NCBI RefSeq assembly: GCF_026011735.1
Contig: NZ_BRVN01000021.1
Span: 1 to 53,089, forward strand
DNA from: Dietzia sp. NCCP-2495
GTDB taxonomy: Bacteria; Actinomycetota; Actinomycetes; Mycobacteriales; Mycobacteriaceae
Direction of reading: 5' to 3'
Length of the DNA: 53,089 bases
The notes under the pieces were generated by a model. It worked only from the letters and a program-made list of their open reading frames with translations. It had not been told where the DNA came from and searched no databases. The translations under genes and the position numbers were made by a program. Each line of letters opens with the position of its first letter. Within the stretch, counting starts at the first letter, position 1. Below, one piece after another: positions 6,684 through 16,911 of this stretch.

Positions 6684-8060
6684 CTACAGCATCACGCCCG
6701 GGTTGAGGATGCCCTGCGGATCCAGCGCGGTCTTGATGCGGCGGCTGAGTTCCATCACGTCGTCGCCGAGTTGGTTCGGCAGCCACGGCGCCTTGAGGCG
6801 TCCCACACCGTGTTCGCCGGTGATGGTCCCGCCCATGCCGATCGCCAGGTCCATCACCTCGCCGAAGGCCTGCTGGGCGCGGTCGGCCCGCGCCGGGTCG
6901 TCGTCCTCCAACACGATGATCGGATGGGTGTTGCCGTCCCCCGCGTGAGCGACCAGCGCGATCGTCACCTCCAGCCGGGCGGAGATCTCCTCGATGCCGG
7001 CGACCAACTGCGGCAGGGCCGGGAGCGGGACGCCCACGTCCTCGAGGAGCAGTGAGCCGGTCTTGCCGAGGCTGGTGAACGCGGCCCGGCGGGCGATGGT
7101 GAACTGTTCGCCCTCGTCGGGGTCGTCGGTGGAGAAGACCTCGGAGGCGCCGTTGGCCCGGAACGCCTCGGCCATGAACTCCGTCTCGGCTGCACGGTCG
7201 GCGCCGGTGAGGTCGGATTGGGCGAGCAGCATCGCCCCGGCGGTCGTGTCCAGGCCCATCCGCAGGTCGGCCTCGACGGCTCGGATCGAGACGGTGTCCA
7301 TGAACTCGAGCATGGCGGGCCGGAGGCGACTGGTGATGGCGAGGACCGCTTCGCTGCAGGACACCACGTCGGGGAAGATGCCCACGACGGTCGAGCGGGG
7401 TGGTTGGGCGGGCAGGAGCCGGATGATGATCTCGGTGACGATGCCGAGCGTGCCCTCGCTGCCGACGAACAGTTTGGTCAGGCTGAGGCCTGCCGTGTCC
7501 TTGAGCCGGGGGCCGCCGAGTCGCACTGCTGTGCCGTCGGCCAGGACCACGGTCAGGCCGAGGACGTAGTCGGTGGTGACGCCGTATTTCACGCAGCACA
7601 GGCCGCCGGCGTTGGTGGCGATGTTTCCACCGATCGAGCAGATCTCGTAGGAGGAGGGATCCGGCGGATACCAGAGCCCGTGCTCGGCGACGGCCGCCTT
7701 GACCTCGGCGTTGTAGAGCCCCGGCTGGACGGTCGCGGTGCGGGTCACGGGGTCCACGGCGATGTCTCGCATCAGCTCGGTCGACAGCACGATCCCACCC
7801 TCGACAGCCGTAGCGCCTCCGGAGAGTCCGGATCCGGCACCACGCGGAACGACCGGGACCGCGTGCTCGCTCGCCCAGCGCATCACCTCCTGGACGTCCT
7901 CGGTGCTCCGGGCGCGGACCACGCCGATCGGCATGCCCGGGTCCGGTGCTTTGGCCCAGTCCTGGCGGTAGCCCTGGAGCAGGTCCGGATCGGTGAGCAG
8001 CGGGGTCTGGCCCAGTCGGGTACGCAGGTCGTCGATCGCGTCGGCGGTGGTCTCGCTCAT
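6684..8060 (-). CDS. FAD-linked oxidase, GlcD / D-lactate dehydrogenase family
   Basis: A 458-residue flavoprotein of the VAO/PCMH superfamily that oxidises a 2-hydroxy acid (glycolate, D-lactate or D-2-hydroxyglutarate) to the 2-oxo acid. The N-terminal FAD-binding half shows PRGAGSGLSGGA and CSIGGNIATNAGG. The C-terminal oxidase half shows HAGDGNTHP with likely substrate- and metal-binding His, GEHGVGRLK, and the terminal ALDPQGILNPG. Length and motif order match the GlcD group. No GlcE/GlcF subunits or transporter lie nearby, so the substrate cannot be fixed from context. It stands alone, with a 68-bp gap after dnaE2. Confidence 0.9.
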   Translation of the reverse strand: MSETTADAIDDLRTRLGQTPLLTDPDLLQGYRQDWAKAPDPGMPIGVVRARSTEDVQEVMRWASEHAVPVVPRGAGSGLSGGATAVEGGIVLSTELMRDIAVDPVTRTATVQPGLYNAEVKAAVAEHGLWYPPDPSSYEICSIGGNIATNAGGLCCVKYGVTTDYVLGLTVVLADGTAVRLGGPRLKDTAGLSLTKLFVGSEGTLGIVTEIIIRLLPAQPPRSTVVGIFPDVVSCSEAVLAITSRLRPAMLEFMDTVSIRAVEADLRMGLDTTAGAMLLAQSDLTGADRAAETEFMAEAFRANGASEVFSTDDPDEGEQFTIARRAAFTSLGKTGSLLLEDVGVPLPALPQLVAGIEEISARLEVTIALVAHAGDGNTHPIIVLEDDDPARADRAQQAFGEVMDLAIGMGGTITGEHGVGRLKAPWLPNQLGDDVMELSRRIKTALDPQGILNPGVML

Positions 8061-8128
8061 GGGGCCCGAACCTACGCCGGTGCGTCCGGCGCGGCAGCCG
8101 CATCGACGGGATCTGCACCCGTGTCGGG

Positions 8129-11100
8129 TCAGCGGAAGTCACGACTGCGTCCGATCGCCAGGCCGAGGTGGAGCCGCTCGACCTTGTCCGCCACCACGCT
8201 GACCGCGCCGGAGCTGTTCTCGACGGTGCCGCGGATGATCAGTGCCGGCGACGAGGAGACGACGGGCCGGTACCGCGCCCAGAGTCCGACGGAGCAGACG
8301 ATGTTGGTCATGCCGGTCTCGTCCTCGAGGCTGAGGAACGTCACGCCCTCGGCGGTGGCGGGGCGCTGCCGGTGGGTGACGGCGCCGGCCACGTGGACCC
8401 GGCTGCCGTCGGGGACGTGGGCGAGCCCGGCGGTGGTGCACACCCCGCGGGAATCGAGCCAGGGCCGGGCGTGGACGGTCGGGTACTCCTCGGGGCTGAT
8501 GCCGGTGGCGGCGAGGTCGGCGGAGGTGAGTTCGAGGATGCTCATCCCGGGCAGGGCCGGGGCGTCGACCTGGCTGAGGCCGGGCAACATGCCGGGCTTC
8601 TCGCGTGCGGCGGTGGCCGCCGACCACAGCGCCGCTCTCCGCCCGCCGGTGCCGAGGCAGTCGAGGGCGCCCGCGGTGGCCAGGGCTTCCATCTGTCTGA
8701 CGGTCAGGCCGGTGCGGCCGGAGAGGTCGCCGGCGGAGGTGTAGGGGCCATGCGTGTCGCGTTCGTCGGCGATGGCGGCGGCCAGGTCGGACCCGATCGC
8801 CCGGACCGATTCCAGGCCGAGCCGCACTTCGGTGCCCTGGTTCTCGCAGGTGGCGCCGCCGAGTGAGCGGTTGACGCACGGGCGGTGCACGGTGACGCCG
8901 TGGCGACGGGCGTCGGCGACGAGGGATTGCGGCGAGTAGAAACCCATGGGTTGGCTGCGCAACAGGGCGGCGCAGAAGATCGCCGGGTGGTGGCATTTGA
9001 ACCATGCGGAGTAGTAGACGATCGCGGCGAAGGACTGCGAGTGGCTCTCGGGGAAGCCGTAGTTGGCGAAGGCGCACATCTTCTCCCAGATCCGCTCGGC
9101 CACCTCGGGTCCGGTGTCGGGGGTTCCGGGTGGACTGTCGCCGATGCCGTGGAGTTCGCGCATGCCGGAGAAGAACCGTTCGCGCAGGCGCGCCATCTTC
9201 TCGGGTGAGCGTTTGGCGCCCATCGCGCGGCGGAGTTGGTCGGCCTCGGCTCCGGTGAACCCGGCGATCGCAGTGGCGATCTGCATGAGCTGTTCCTGGA
9301 AGAGCGGGATGCCGAGGGTCCGGCCGAGGACGGGCTCGAGCGCCGGGTGGTCGAACACCGGCTTCTCGAGTCCGTTGCGTCGCCGGATGTAGGGGTGCAC
9401 GGAGCCGCCCTGGATGGGGCCGGGCCGGATGAGCGCGACCTCCACCACGAGGTCGTAGAACGTGCGGGGTTTGAGCCTGGGCAGCGTGGCCATCTGAGCG
9501 CGTGACTCGACCTGGAACACGCCCACCGAGTCGCCGCGGCACAGCATCTCGTAGATCGCGGGGTCGGCGAGGTCGAGCCTGGACAGGTCCACCTCGAGGT
9601 CCTTGTGCTCTGCGGCGAGGTCGATCGCGTGGTGCAGCGCGGTGAGCATGCCGAGTCCGAGCAGGTCGAATTTCACCAGGCCGACCGCGGCGCAGTCGTC
9701 CTTGTCCCATTGCAGGACGGTCCGCCCGGGCATCCGTGCCCATTCGACGGGCACCACGTCGGCGACGGGCCGGTCGCAGATGACCATGCCGCCGGAGTGG
9801 ATGCCGAGGTGTCTGGGCAGGCCGACCATCTGGCGCGCGAGCCCGAGCACGTCCTCCGGGACGGTGTTTTCGGCGGTCTCCCGTTCGTGTTTCTTCAGAC
9901 CTGACCAGCGGTCGACGCTCTTGGACCAGGCGTCCTGCTGCCCGGTGGAGTAGCCCAGTGCGCGGGCCACGTCGCGCACGGCCGAGCGTCCGCGGTAGGT
10001 GATGACGTTGGCCACCTGGGCGGCGTGATCTCGTCCGTAGCGGGCGTAGACGTACTGGATGGCCTCCTCCCGGCGCCCGGATTCGATGTCCACGTCGATG
10101 TCGGGCGGGCCGTCGCGTTCCGGGGACAGGAACCGCTCGAACAGCAGCTGCGCGCCCACCGGGTCGACGTTGGTGATCCCCAGCGCGTAGCAGACCGCGG
10201 AGTTGGCGGCCGAGCCCCGGCCCTGGCAGAGGATCCCTTCCCGTCGGCAGAACTCGACGATGTCGTGGACCACGAGGAAGTATCCGGGGAAGCCGAGTTC
10301 GCTGATGACGGTCAGTTCGCGGTCGATCTGCGCGTACGCCTGCGGGTGCGTCTCGCGACTGCCGTAGCGGCGGGCGGCGCCGGCGTAGGCGTGTTCGGCG
10401 AGCATGCTGTCCTCCGTGTGGCCTTCGGGCACGTCGAACGGCGGGAGTTTCGGTGCGATGAGGGCGAGGTCGAAGGCGCATTCCCGACCGATCCTGTCGG
10501 CGGCGGCGACGGCGTCGGGCCACCGGTCGAACATCTCGGCCATCTCGTCGCCGGAGCGCAGGTAGGCGCCCCCTGCGGCGGGGAGGTGGGCGGCGTGGGT
10601 TTCCAGCGCGTCGCGGGCGCCGAGTGCCGCCATGACCGAGGCCAGGCGCGAGTCCGTGGGGTCGGCGCAGTGGGCGGCGGTGGTGGCGACGACGACGAGG
10701 CCTGCCGCCTCCGCCAGTCCCGCCAACGCGTCGCAGCGCTCGGTGTCCTCGGGGACGCCGTGGCAGGTCAGTTCGACGATCACCCGGTCCTGCCCGAAGA
10801 GGTCGACGAGCTGGCCGAGGGCCGTGCGGGCCGCCGGGATGTCGTACTCGGCCGCCGCCGGGCCGTTCTTCTCGAGTGCGCGGCGCACCCGCCCGTTGCG
10901 GCAGCCGGTGAGGATGTACCAGTGACCGCCTGCGGCCTCGGCGAGTTCGGCGATCTCGTATCGGGGTGCACCCTTGGCCCCTCCGCGCAGATGGGCGCGG
11001 GCGATCGCGCGGGAGAGCCTCCTGTAGCCCTCGCCTCCCCTCGCCAGGACCAGGAGGTGTTCGCCGCCGGGGAGTGTGAGTTCGGCGCCGAACACTGTGG

Positions 11101-11452
11101 CCAGGCCGAGTTCGGTGGCGGCTTCGGCGAAGCGGACGACTCCGTACAACCCGTCGTGGTCGGTGATCGCGAGAGCGGTGAGTCCCAGTTCGGCGGCGGT
11201 CTCCGCCATCGCCTCGGGCGATGAGGCTCCGTCGAGGAAGCTGAACGCGGTGTGCGCGTGGAGTTCCGCGTACGGCACGGTCGACGCCGCCGTCCGCAGC
11301 GGCGGGGGCGTGTACTCGGATCGCTGCCGTGACCAGGCGGGGGCGTCGTTGCCGTCACCGGGGTGCGGGTGCTCGGGTCCGCGCGGGGCGGGCCGCCCGG
11401 AGAGCACTCGTTCGAGCTCGGACCAGCTCTCGGGTCCGTGGTACCAGTTCAT
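8129..11452 (-). CDS. dnaE2: error-prone DNA polymerase III alpha subunit DnaE2 (ImuC)
   Basis: A 1107-residue C-family polymerase that performs SOS-induced mutagenic translesion synthesis with ImuA' and ImuB. The PHP domain begins about residue 60 with HAHTAFSFLDGAS and ITDHDGLYG. The catalytic palm carries PPDIDVDIES (about 450) and VKFDLLGLGML (about 590), supplying the three active-site aspartates. The C-terminal part has the helix-hairpin-helix and OB regions (SLEDETGMTNIV). It is shorter than replicative DnaE1, as usual for DnaE2. It starts 21 nt after the sucrase/ferredoxin-like gene on the same strand, so it may be co-transcribed with it; I see no LexA box directly upstream. Confidence 0.95.
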   Translation of the reverse strand: MNWYHGPESWSELERVLSGRPAPRGPEHPHPGDGNDAPAWSRQRSEYTPPPLRTAASTVPYAELHAHTAFSFLDGASSPEAMAETAAELGLTALAITDHDGLYGVVRFAEAATELGLATVFGAELTLPGGEHLLVLARGGEGYRRLSRAIARAHLRGGAKGAPRYEIAELAEAAGGHWYILTGCRNGRVRRALEKNGPAAAEYDIPAARTALGQLVDLFGQDRVIVELTCHGVPEDTERCDALAGLAEAAGLVVVATTAAHCADPTDSRLASVMAALGARDALETHAAHLPAAGGAYLRSGDEMAEMFDRWPDAVAAADRIGRECAFDLALIAPKLPPFDVPEGHTEDSMLAEHAYAGAARRYGSRETHPQAYAQIDRELTVISELGFPGYFLVVHDIVEFCRREGILCQGRGSAANSAVCYALGITNVDPVGAQLLFERFLSPERDGPPDIDVDIESGRREEAIQYVYARYGRDHAAQVANVITYRGRSAVRDVARALGYSTGQQDAWSKSVDRWSGLKKHERETAENTVPEDVLGLARQMVGLPRHLGIHSGGMVICDRPVADVVPVEWARMPGRTVLQWDKDDCAAVGLVKFDLLGLGMLTALHHAIDLAAEHKDLEVDLSRLDLADPAIYEMLCRGDSVGVFQVESRAQMATLPRLKPRTFYDLVVEVALIRPGPIQGGSVHPYIRRRNGLEKPVFDHPALEPVLGRTLGIPLFQEQLMQIATAIAGFTGAEADQLRRAMGAKRSPEKMARLRERFFSGMRELHGIGDSPPGTPDTGPEVAERIWEKMCAFANYGFPESHSQSFAAIVYYSAWFKCHHPAIFCAALLRSQPMGFYSPQSLVADARRHGVTVHRPCVNRSLGGATCENQGTEVRLGLESVRAIGSDLAAAIADERDTHGPYTSAGDLSGRTGLTVRQMEALATAGALDCLGTGGRRAALWSAATAAREKPGMLPGLSQVDAPALPGMSILELTSADLAATGISPEEYPTVHARPWLDSRGVCTTAGLAHVPDGSRVHVAGAVTHRQRPATAEGVTFLSLEDETGMTNIVCSVGLWARYRPVVSSSPALIIRGTVENSSGAVSVVADKVERLHLGLAIGRSRDFR

Positions 11453-11473
11453 CCGGCACCACCCGGGCTGTGG

Positions 11474-12415
11474 TCAGAGTTCGGTGACCGACTCCACGAA
11501 CCAGGCCTTGGCGCCGGTGGGCGGCTTGCGGCAGCTCTGCTTGCGGTCCGGGAGCGGCCGGGTGTCGGTCTCGACGCGCCAGGCACGACCGTCGGTGTGG
11601 CGGACCACCGCGACGCGGGAGTTCTCGGGGTCGATCTCCACGCGGAGATCGTCGATCCCGGCATCCACGCCGGAGTCTCGAACCGCGACCTCGGCGACCT
11701 GCCCGGCCGGCGGCCATGTGCTGCGCCCCCGCAGGTGCTCGGTGACGACCTCGCCTTCCAGTTCGCCCTCGACGATCCGGACTGCGAGATCGATGCCGGC
11801 GGGTCCGTAGGTGTAGCCGGTGCCGGGGAGCAGCAGCACGGGAGCGAAGCGGTGTCCCCCGGTGTGCGAGCACTCCCACACCAGCGCGTCGGGGTCGAGA
11901 TCGAGCAGCCGCCCTCCCAGCTGCTTCTCGAGCACGGCCGCGATGGGCCGACCCCGCACGGCACAGCACTGGTCACGCTTGGCGTGGGTGCACACCAGCG
12001 GTAGCGGTGCCGAGACCTCGCGGGTGCCCGGTACGTGCCCGTCCGGCGAGAGGTCCAGGTCGAGGATGTCCTCGGGACGCGCGACGCGGCCGGCCCGAAC
12101 GGTGCGCCGTCCCGGTCTGGTGTCGCAGATGTAGAAGCGGTGACTGTCGATGAGCTGCCCCTCGCGGCCTGGTCTCCGGATGAAGAGCATGCGGGATCCA
12201 CAGTCCGCCACGTGCTTCTTGATGCGTTCGGACAGATCTTCGCCGAGGGCCTGACCGTCGAATATGTCGCGACCCCAGTGTCCGGGGATCTCCAGCAGGA
12301 TCCACGAGATCTCGTGGGCTGCGGTCCCCGCCGGTGGTTCGTCGGCCGACTGGAAGGAACACCAGTCCGAGTATGCGGAGGAATCGTTGACTGCCACGCT
12401 TCCATCGTGCCCCAC
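11474..12415 (-). CDS. sucrase/ferredoxin-like (Suc_Fer) protein
   Basis: A 313-residue member of the sucrase/ferredoxin-like family, thioredoxin-fold proteins expected to hold a [2Fe-2S] cluster. The core region has CTHAKRDQCCAVRGRP (about 140-156) followed by VWECSHTGGHRFAPVLLLPGTGY, the usual Cys/His set, and RPGREG in the N-terminal half. The biochemical role is unknown for most of the family; the name comes from a weak historical annotation. The start could be ATG 12415 or a GTG six codons further in. It lies between imuB and dnaE2 on the same strand as both, separated from dnaE2 by 21 nt, making a common transcript with the polymerase plausible. Any functional tie to mutagenesis is inference. 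Confidence 0.85.
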   Translation of the reverse strand: MGHDGSVAVNDSSAYSDWCSFQSADEPPAGTAAHEISWILLEIPGHWGRDIFDGQALGEDLSERIKKHVADCGSRMLFIRRPGREGQLIDSHRFYICDTRPGRRTVRAGRVARPEDILDLDLSPDGHVPGTREVSAPLPLVCTHAKRDQCCAVRGRPIAAVLEKQLGGRLLDLDPDALVWECSHTGGHRFAPVLLLPGTGYTYGPAGIDLAVRIVEGELEGEVVTEHLRGRSTWPPAGQVAEVAVRDSGVDAGIDDLRVEIDPENSRVAVVRHTDGRAWRVETDTRPLPDRKQSCRKPPTGAKAWFVESVTEL

Positions 12416-12483
12416 CGATCAAGGATGCGTAACAGTAGCCACCTCGTGGGGCAAAAGTGATTAAAAGGATCTAGCCTGGAGGC

Positions 12484-13125
12484 ATGAGTACCCGACATCG
12501 CCGCTTCGTTGCCGCCGCCGCCCTGGCCACCGCCACCGCCCTGGCGATGGCCGGGTGCGGTGCCGATTCCTCTCCCGAGGCCACACCTGACCAGACCACG
12601 TCGGCGGGCACCTCGTCCGCTGCTCTGGCCCAGAACCTGACGCCGGATGAGACCGATGCCGCCGACCCGTCGGCCGGCCCGTCTGATCCGGAGCCCAAGA
12701 GCGCGACGCCGGACACTCCGGAGTCCGAGCGACCGGCGCTGGTCGTCTCCGAGATCCGCATGGGCGATTACCAGGGCAAGGACCGGGTGGTCTTCGAACT
12801 CGACGGCACCGGCGTCCCGAGTTACACGGTGGATTACGCGGACGCTCCCGTCCAGCAGGGCAGCGGCTTCCCGGTCGAGGTGGACGGGGATTCCTTCCTC
12901 CAGGTGATGATTGGCGGCCAGGTCCTGCCGACCGAGACCGATATGACCGAGATCCCCGTGGGGCTCGTCACCGGTGACGGCGCCTCCGGGGTGAACGGGG
13001 TGTACTTCGCCGGGCAATTCGAGGGACTGGCCCAGTCCGTGATCGGACTGGACGGCACGGACCGTGACTTCTCCGCCTTCACGCTGCAGAACCCCACCCG
13101 ACTGGTGATCGACATCGCTCGCTGA
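12484..13125 (+). CDS. AMIN-like domain lipoprotein
   Basis: A 213-residue predicted lipoprotein. The signal peptide ends in the lipobox AMAGC (Cys24). A Ser/Thr/Asp/Pro-rich linker (about 28-83) follows, then a beta-rich domain beginning VVSEIRMGDYQGKDRVVFELDG and closing with NPTRLVIDIAR. This pattern is that of the AMIN-like domain of actinobacterial lipoproteins, related to peptidoglycan- or polysaccharide-binding AMIN modules. A clear ribosome binding site, CTGGAGG, lies immediately upstream of ATG 12484. It is transcribed against its neighbours, divergent from the Suc_Fer gene and convergent with imuB, and so is probably an independent insertion between mutasome genes. Confidence 0.85.
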   Translation: MSTRHRRFVAAAALATATALAMAGCGADSSPEATPDQTTSAGTSSAALAQNLTPDETDAADPSAGPSDPEPKSATPDTPESERPALVVSEIRMGDYQGKDRVVFELDGTGVPSYTVDYADAPVQQGSGFPVEVDGDSFLQVMIGGQVLPTETDMTEIPVGLVTGDGASGVNGVYFAGQFEGLAQSVIGLDGTDRDFSAFTLQNPTRLVIDIAR

Positions 13126-13160
13126 CCTCGGGGGACGGACACAGCTCGCGTCGTGCGCGG

Positions 13161-14813
13161 TCATTCGTAGACCCCTTCCACGGTCCAGCCTCCGGGTGAG
13201 TCCCCGAGCGGGCGGCACAGCAACAATGCGGCCGCCCTCTCGGGGACGACCTGCATCCGGGCCCGGGGCCTGCGGGGATCGGGCCCCTCCGCGGGCTCCC
13301 ACCACGCTTCGTCGATCGGCCACGGCCTCGACCAGCCGAGCAGCGAGCAGCGCTGCCCGCCCACCTCGACGACCGAGGGCCTGCCACTGAGCAGACCCCG
13401 CGGCGTCACCCGGACGTCCGCTCCGGCGTCGGTACGTAACAGGACTCCCCCCGCCACCGGGACGCGCGCCCGGACGCCGGCCCCGGGATCGCGACTCTCA
13501 CGGATCTCCAACAGATAGCCCGGTCCCGGCCACACCACGGACGGCGACGGTGCGGGGAGCGCCCCCGGCCACGGCCCCTGCGTCACGGGCTCCGAGGGCG
13601 CGTCTCCGTAGGGCACCGCACGCACCCGGTCGGCCGGGCCGCGCCCTCCCGTCTCCACCGGAACCTGTACCGACTCCGGTCCGAGCAATCCCTGCACGCG
13701 CACGAGTGCGCGGTGGACCCTGGCCTCGGCAAGGCCCGCCTCGCCCCACAGCCCTTCCTGCACACGGCCGGCCGGGACCACCTCCACGGGCTCGAGGACC
13801 AGTGCGGTGACCGCACCTCCTTCCCCACCGGCGATCGCCGTACCGGTGAGCCATCCCTCGAGCTGCCACCGCAGCCGGTCGGCGGTGCCCTCCGGGGTCA
13901 GCGGCGCGGAGCACCGCCACACCCGGTTGACCTCCTGCCCGCCCTCGACCCGCGCCGTGATGGACAGCCGCAGGCAGGACACCCCTGCGGCCGCGAGCTG
14001 TTCATGCAGTTCGCCGGCCAGGCGTCGACCGAGGAATGCCGCCTCGTCGACCCGCTCGAGCGGCGGATCACACCGGTGCTCGATCGCGGATCCGGTGGGT
14101 ACGGCGGTCACCGATGGCGGACGCCAGGGCACCGCTCGGGCGATGCGGTGGGCGACGGCGCCCACCTCACCGAATCGCGAGGTGACATCTCTGCTGGTGA
14201 GCTCGGCGAAGTCGCCGATCGTCCGTACACCGAGCCGGCGCAGGAGCCCCACCAGTTCGGACAGCACCTCCGGGTCACCCAGAGCGGGTTCCACCACGAG
14301 CGCCCCGACAGACAGGCCGGCCAGATATCCGGCGTCCCCACCGGGCTCGAGCAGCGCCGAGCCGCGCGCACAGAGCACCGCGGTGGGCAGCTCATCGGCC
14401 AGGCCGACCTGGCATTCGACGCCGGCGGCCGCGACCGCGTCCACCACCTGGGTCACGACCTCCTCCACACCGCCGTGGAAACGCAGTGCACCGTCCGCGG
14501 AGAACACGAACAGACCTGGCCGCAGCACCTCGATGCCCGGGACCACCGCGTCCAGCGCCTGGACGACGGGTTCGAACCACGCGGCATCGCGTGCCGGGTC
14601 CGCTGTGACCACCACGAGCTCGGGACAGCGGAACTGGGCTTCCCGCCGACGTAGGCCACGCCGGACCCCGACCGCGCGCGCGACGGCATTGCAGGCGAGC
14701 ACCCCCCTGGGTCCGATGACCGCCAGTGGCAGGTGCAGACCGTGCCCCTCTGCCCGGGCCGCCGCGACCGCCGGCCAGTCCGGGCACCACACCGCCATGA
14801 CCCGGGCGCTCAT
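13161..14813 (-). CDS. imuB: ImuB, Y-family polymerase-like mutasome subunit
   Basis: A 550-residue Y-family-like protein that bridges DnaE2, ImuA' and the beta clamp in the mutasome. It begins VMAVWCPDWPAVAAAR and continues through palm-, finger- and little-finger-like parts (LRRLGVRTIGDFAELTSRDVTSRFG is the helix-hairpin-helix). The second carboxylate motif (SxDE of active Y-family enzymes) is replaced by LFVFSADGALRFHGG, so the protein should lack polymerase activity, as for known ImuB. The C-terminal block SRPWPIDEAWWEP is typical. ATG 14813 overlaps the imuA' stop (ATGA); longer upstream reading is imuA' in another frame. It converges on the AMIN-like lipoprotein gene. Confidence 0.92.
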   Translation of the reverse strand: MSARVMAVWCPDWPAVAAARAEGHGLHLPLAVIGPRGVLACNAVARAVGVRRGLRRREAQFRCPELVVVTADPARDAAWFEPVVQALDAVVPGIEVLRPGLFVFSADGALRFHGGVEEVVTQVVDAVAAAGVECQVGLADELPTAVLCARGSALLEPGGDAGYLAGLSVGALVVEPALGDPEVLSELVGLLRRLGVRTIGDFAELTSRDVTSRFGEVGAVAHRIARAVPWRPPSVTAVPTGSAIEHRCDPPLERVDEAAFLGRRLAGELHEQLAAAGVSCLRLSITARVEGGQEVNRVWRCSAPLTPEGTADRLRWQLEGWLTGTAIAGGEGGAVTALVLEPVEVVPAGRVQEGLWGEAGLAEARVHRALVRVQGLLGPESVQVPVETGGRGPADRVRAVPYGDAPSEPVTQGPWPGALPAPSPSVVWPGPGYLLEIRESRDPGAGVRARVPVAGGVLLRTDAGADVRVTPRGLLSGRPSVVEVGGQRCSLLGWSRPWPIDEAWWEPAEGPDPRRPRARMQVVPERAAALLLCRPLGDSPGGWTVEGVYE

Positions 14814-15691
14814 CCCGCCGCCACCCATTCCGCGGTTCTCGGAGGGGCCGCACGACCCGAGCAGCGCACCAGCGTGGAGACCGACACCAATCGACCCGCG
14901 CCCGCGCCCAGTCCGCCGTAGCGACAATGCCGACCGGCCAGGGTGAGCTCGGTGCCCGGCCATCCGGGACCGACGAGAAGCACCGCGCCCGCGGACCGGA
15001 CACGACCCGCGAGCACACGAGCGCGCGAGGGGGCCACCCCCGCGACATCGGGCCCCAGCAGGACGAGGTCCAGTCCGTCGATCAGCACGGAGACGACCGC
15101 CGCAGGATCCGGCCCGGGATCCGGGACCAGCGCCAGACAGTCCAGCCGGCCACCCTGTTCGGCCACCGCCGCCACCCCGAGTTCCGGCCAGCCCACGACC
15201 GCACACCGGACCCCGGCCGCCGTGGCCGCGGCCAGCAGACCGATGCGGAGGGTGGCACTCCCCGCGACCGCCGTGACCCGACCCGCGGGCAGCACGCCGC
15301 CCGGCAGCAGCCCGGCCACCGATGCTGGCACGGGGACCCCGGGCACCGCGGGGGTGGCCGGTACCGCCGACGGCGCAGCCCCCTCAGGAGACGCAGCAGA
15401 CGCAGGGGCCGCGGCAGCCCCCGACTGCCCGGACGCAGGAACCGGGCCCGCCGAGATCACCGCCGCCCCCGGGACCGCCGAAGCGCCGACGGAGGACCCC
15501 GTTGCGCCAGGAGTCCCTCCACCCCCGGGCGATGGGAGAGCCGTGACACCCGGGCGCGACCGGGCAGCAGCCGGAAGTCCCCCACCGGGCATGGAGGCCA
15601 ATCGACGCCGCAGTTCAGCAACCCGATCAGCCGTATCAAGCTCCGACAGATCCACACCTGAACGGTCGACAGCAGAACCTCGCAGTACCAT
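14810..15691 (-). CDS. imuA: ImuA' mutasome protein
   Basis: A 293-residue RecA-like-fold protein, partner of ImuB in SOS mutagenesis. The N-terminal helix VAELRRRLASMPGG is followed by an Ala/Pro/Gly-rich linker (about 40-125). The conserved core carries LLPGGVLPAGRVTAVAGSAT, AVVGWPELGVAAVAEQGG, RLDCLALVPDPG and DLVLLGPDVAGVAPSRARVL. It has no canonical Walker A, as usual for ImuA'. ATG 15691 is chosen because GGGAGG lies just upstream and because the LexA box at 15736-15751 is then 44 bp ahead. The gene is translationally coupled to imuB and divergent from the lactate dehydrogenase gene. Confidence 0.88.
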   Translation of the reverse strand: MVLRGSAVDRSGVDLSELDTADRVAELRRRLASMPGGGLPAAARSRPGVTALPSPGGGGTPGATGSSVGASAVPGAAVISAGPVPASGQSGAAAAPASAASPEGAAPSAVPATPAVPGVPVPASVAGLLPGGVLPAGRVTAVAGSATLRIGLLAAATAAGVRCAVVGWPELGVAAVAEQGGRLDCLALVPDPGPDPAAVVSVLIDGLDLVLLGPDVAGVAPSRARVLAGRVRSAGAVLLVGPGWPGTELTLAGRHCRYGGLGAGAGRLVSVSTLVRCSGRAAPPRTAEWVAAG

Positions 15692-15735
15692 CACCACAAC
15701 CTCCCGCCACGAGCGACACGCCGCCAACGCGTAAA

Positions 15736-15751
15736 TCGAACCGTTTTTCGA
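15736..15751 (-). promoter_or_regulatory. LexA (SOS) box upstream of imuA'
   Basis: TCGAACCGTTTTTCGA matches the mycobacterial/Gram-positive LexA operator TCGAAC-N4-GTTCGA at 11 of 12 specified bases. It lies 44 bp upstream of the imuA' ATG on the correct side and in a non-coding stretch, so LexA-controlled DNA-damage induction of imuA'-imuB is likely. The rest of the 265-bp gap to ldh shows no gene. Confidence 0.8.
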
Positions 15752-15767
15752 TGACGACGAATAGTGA

Positions 15768-16910
<1,143 letters not shown>

Positions 16911-16911
16911 G

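Noticed and set aside
5926-8142. 738-codon open frame opposite mntR and overlapping the GlcD gene in another frame
   Set aside because: Arg/Pro-rich low-complexity product with no motif; the GlcD and MntR frames are unambiguous.
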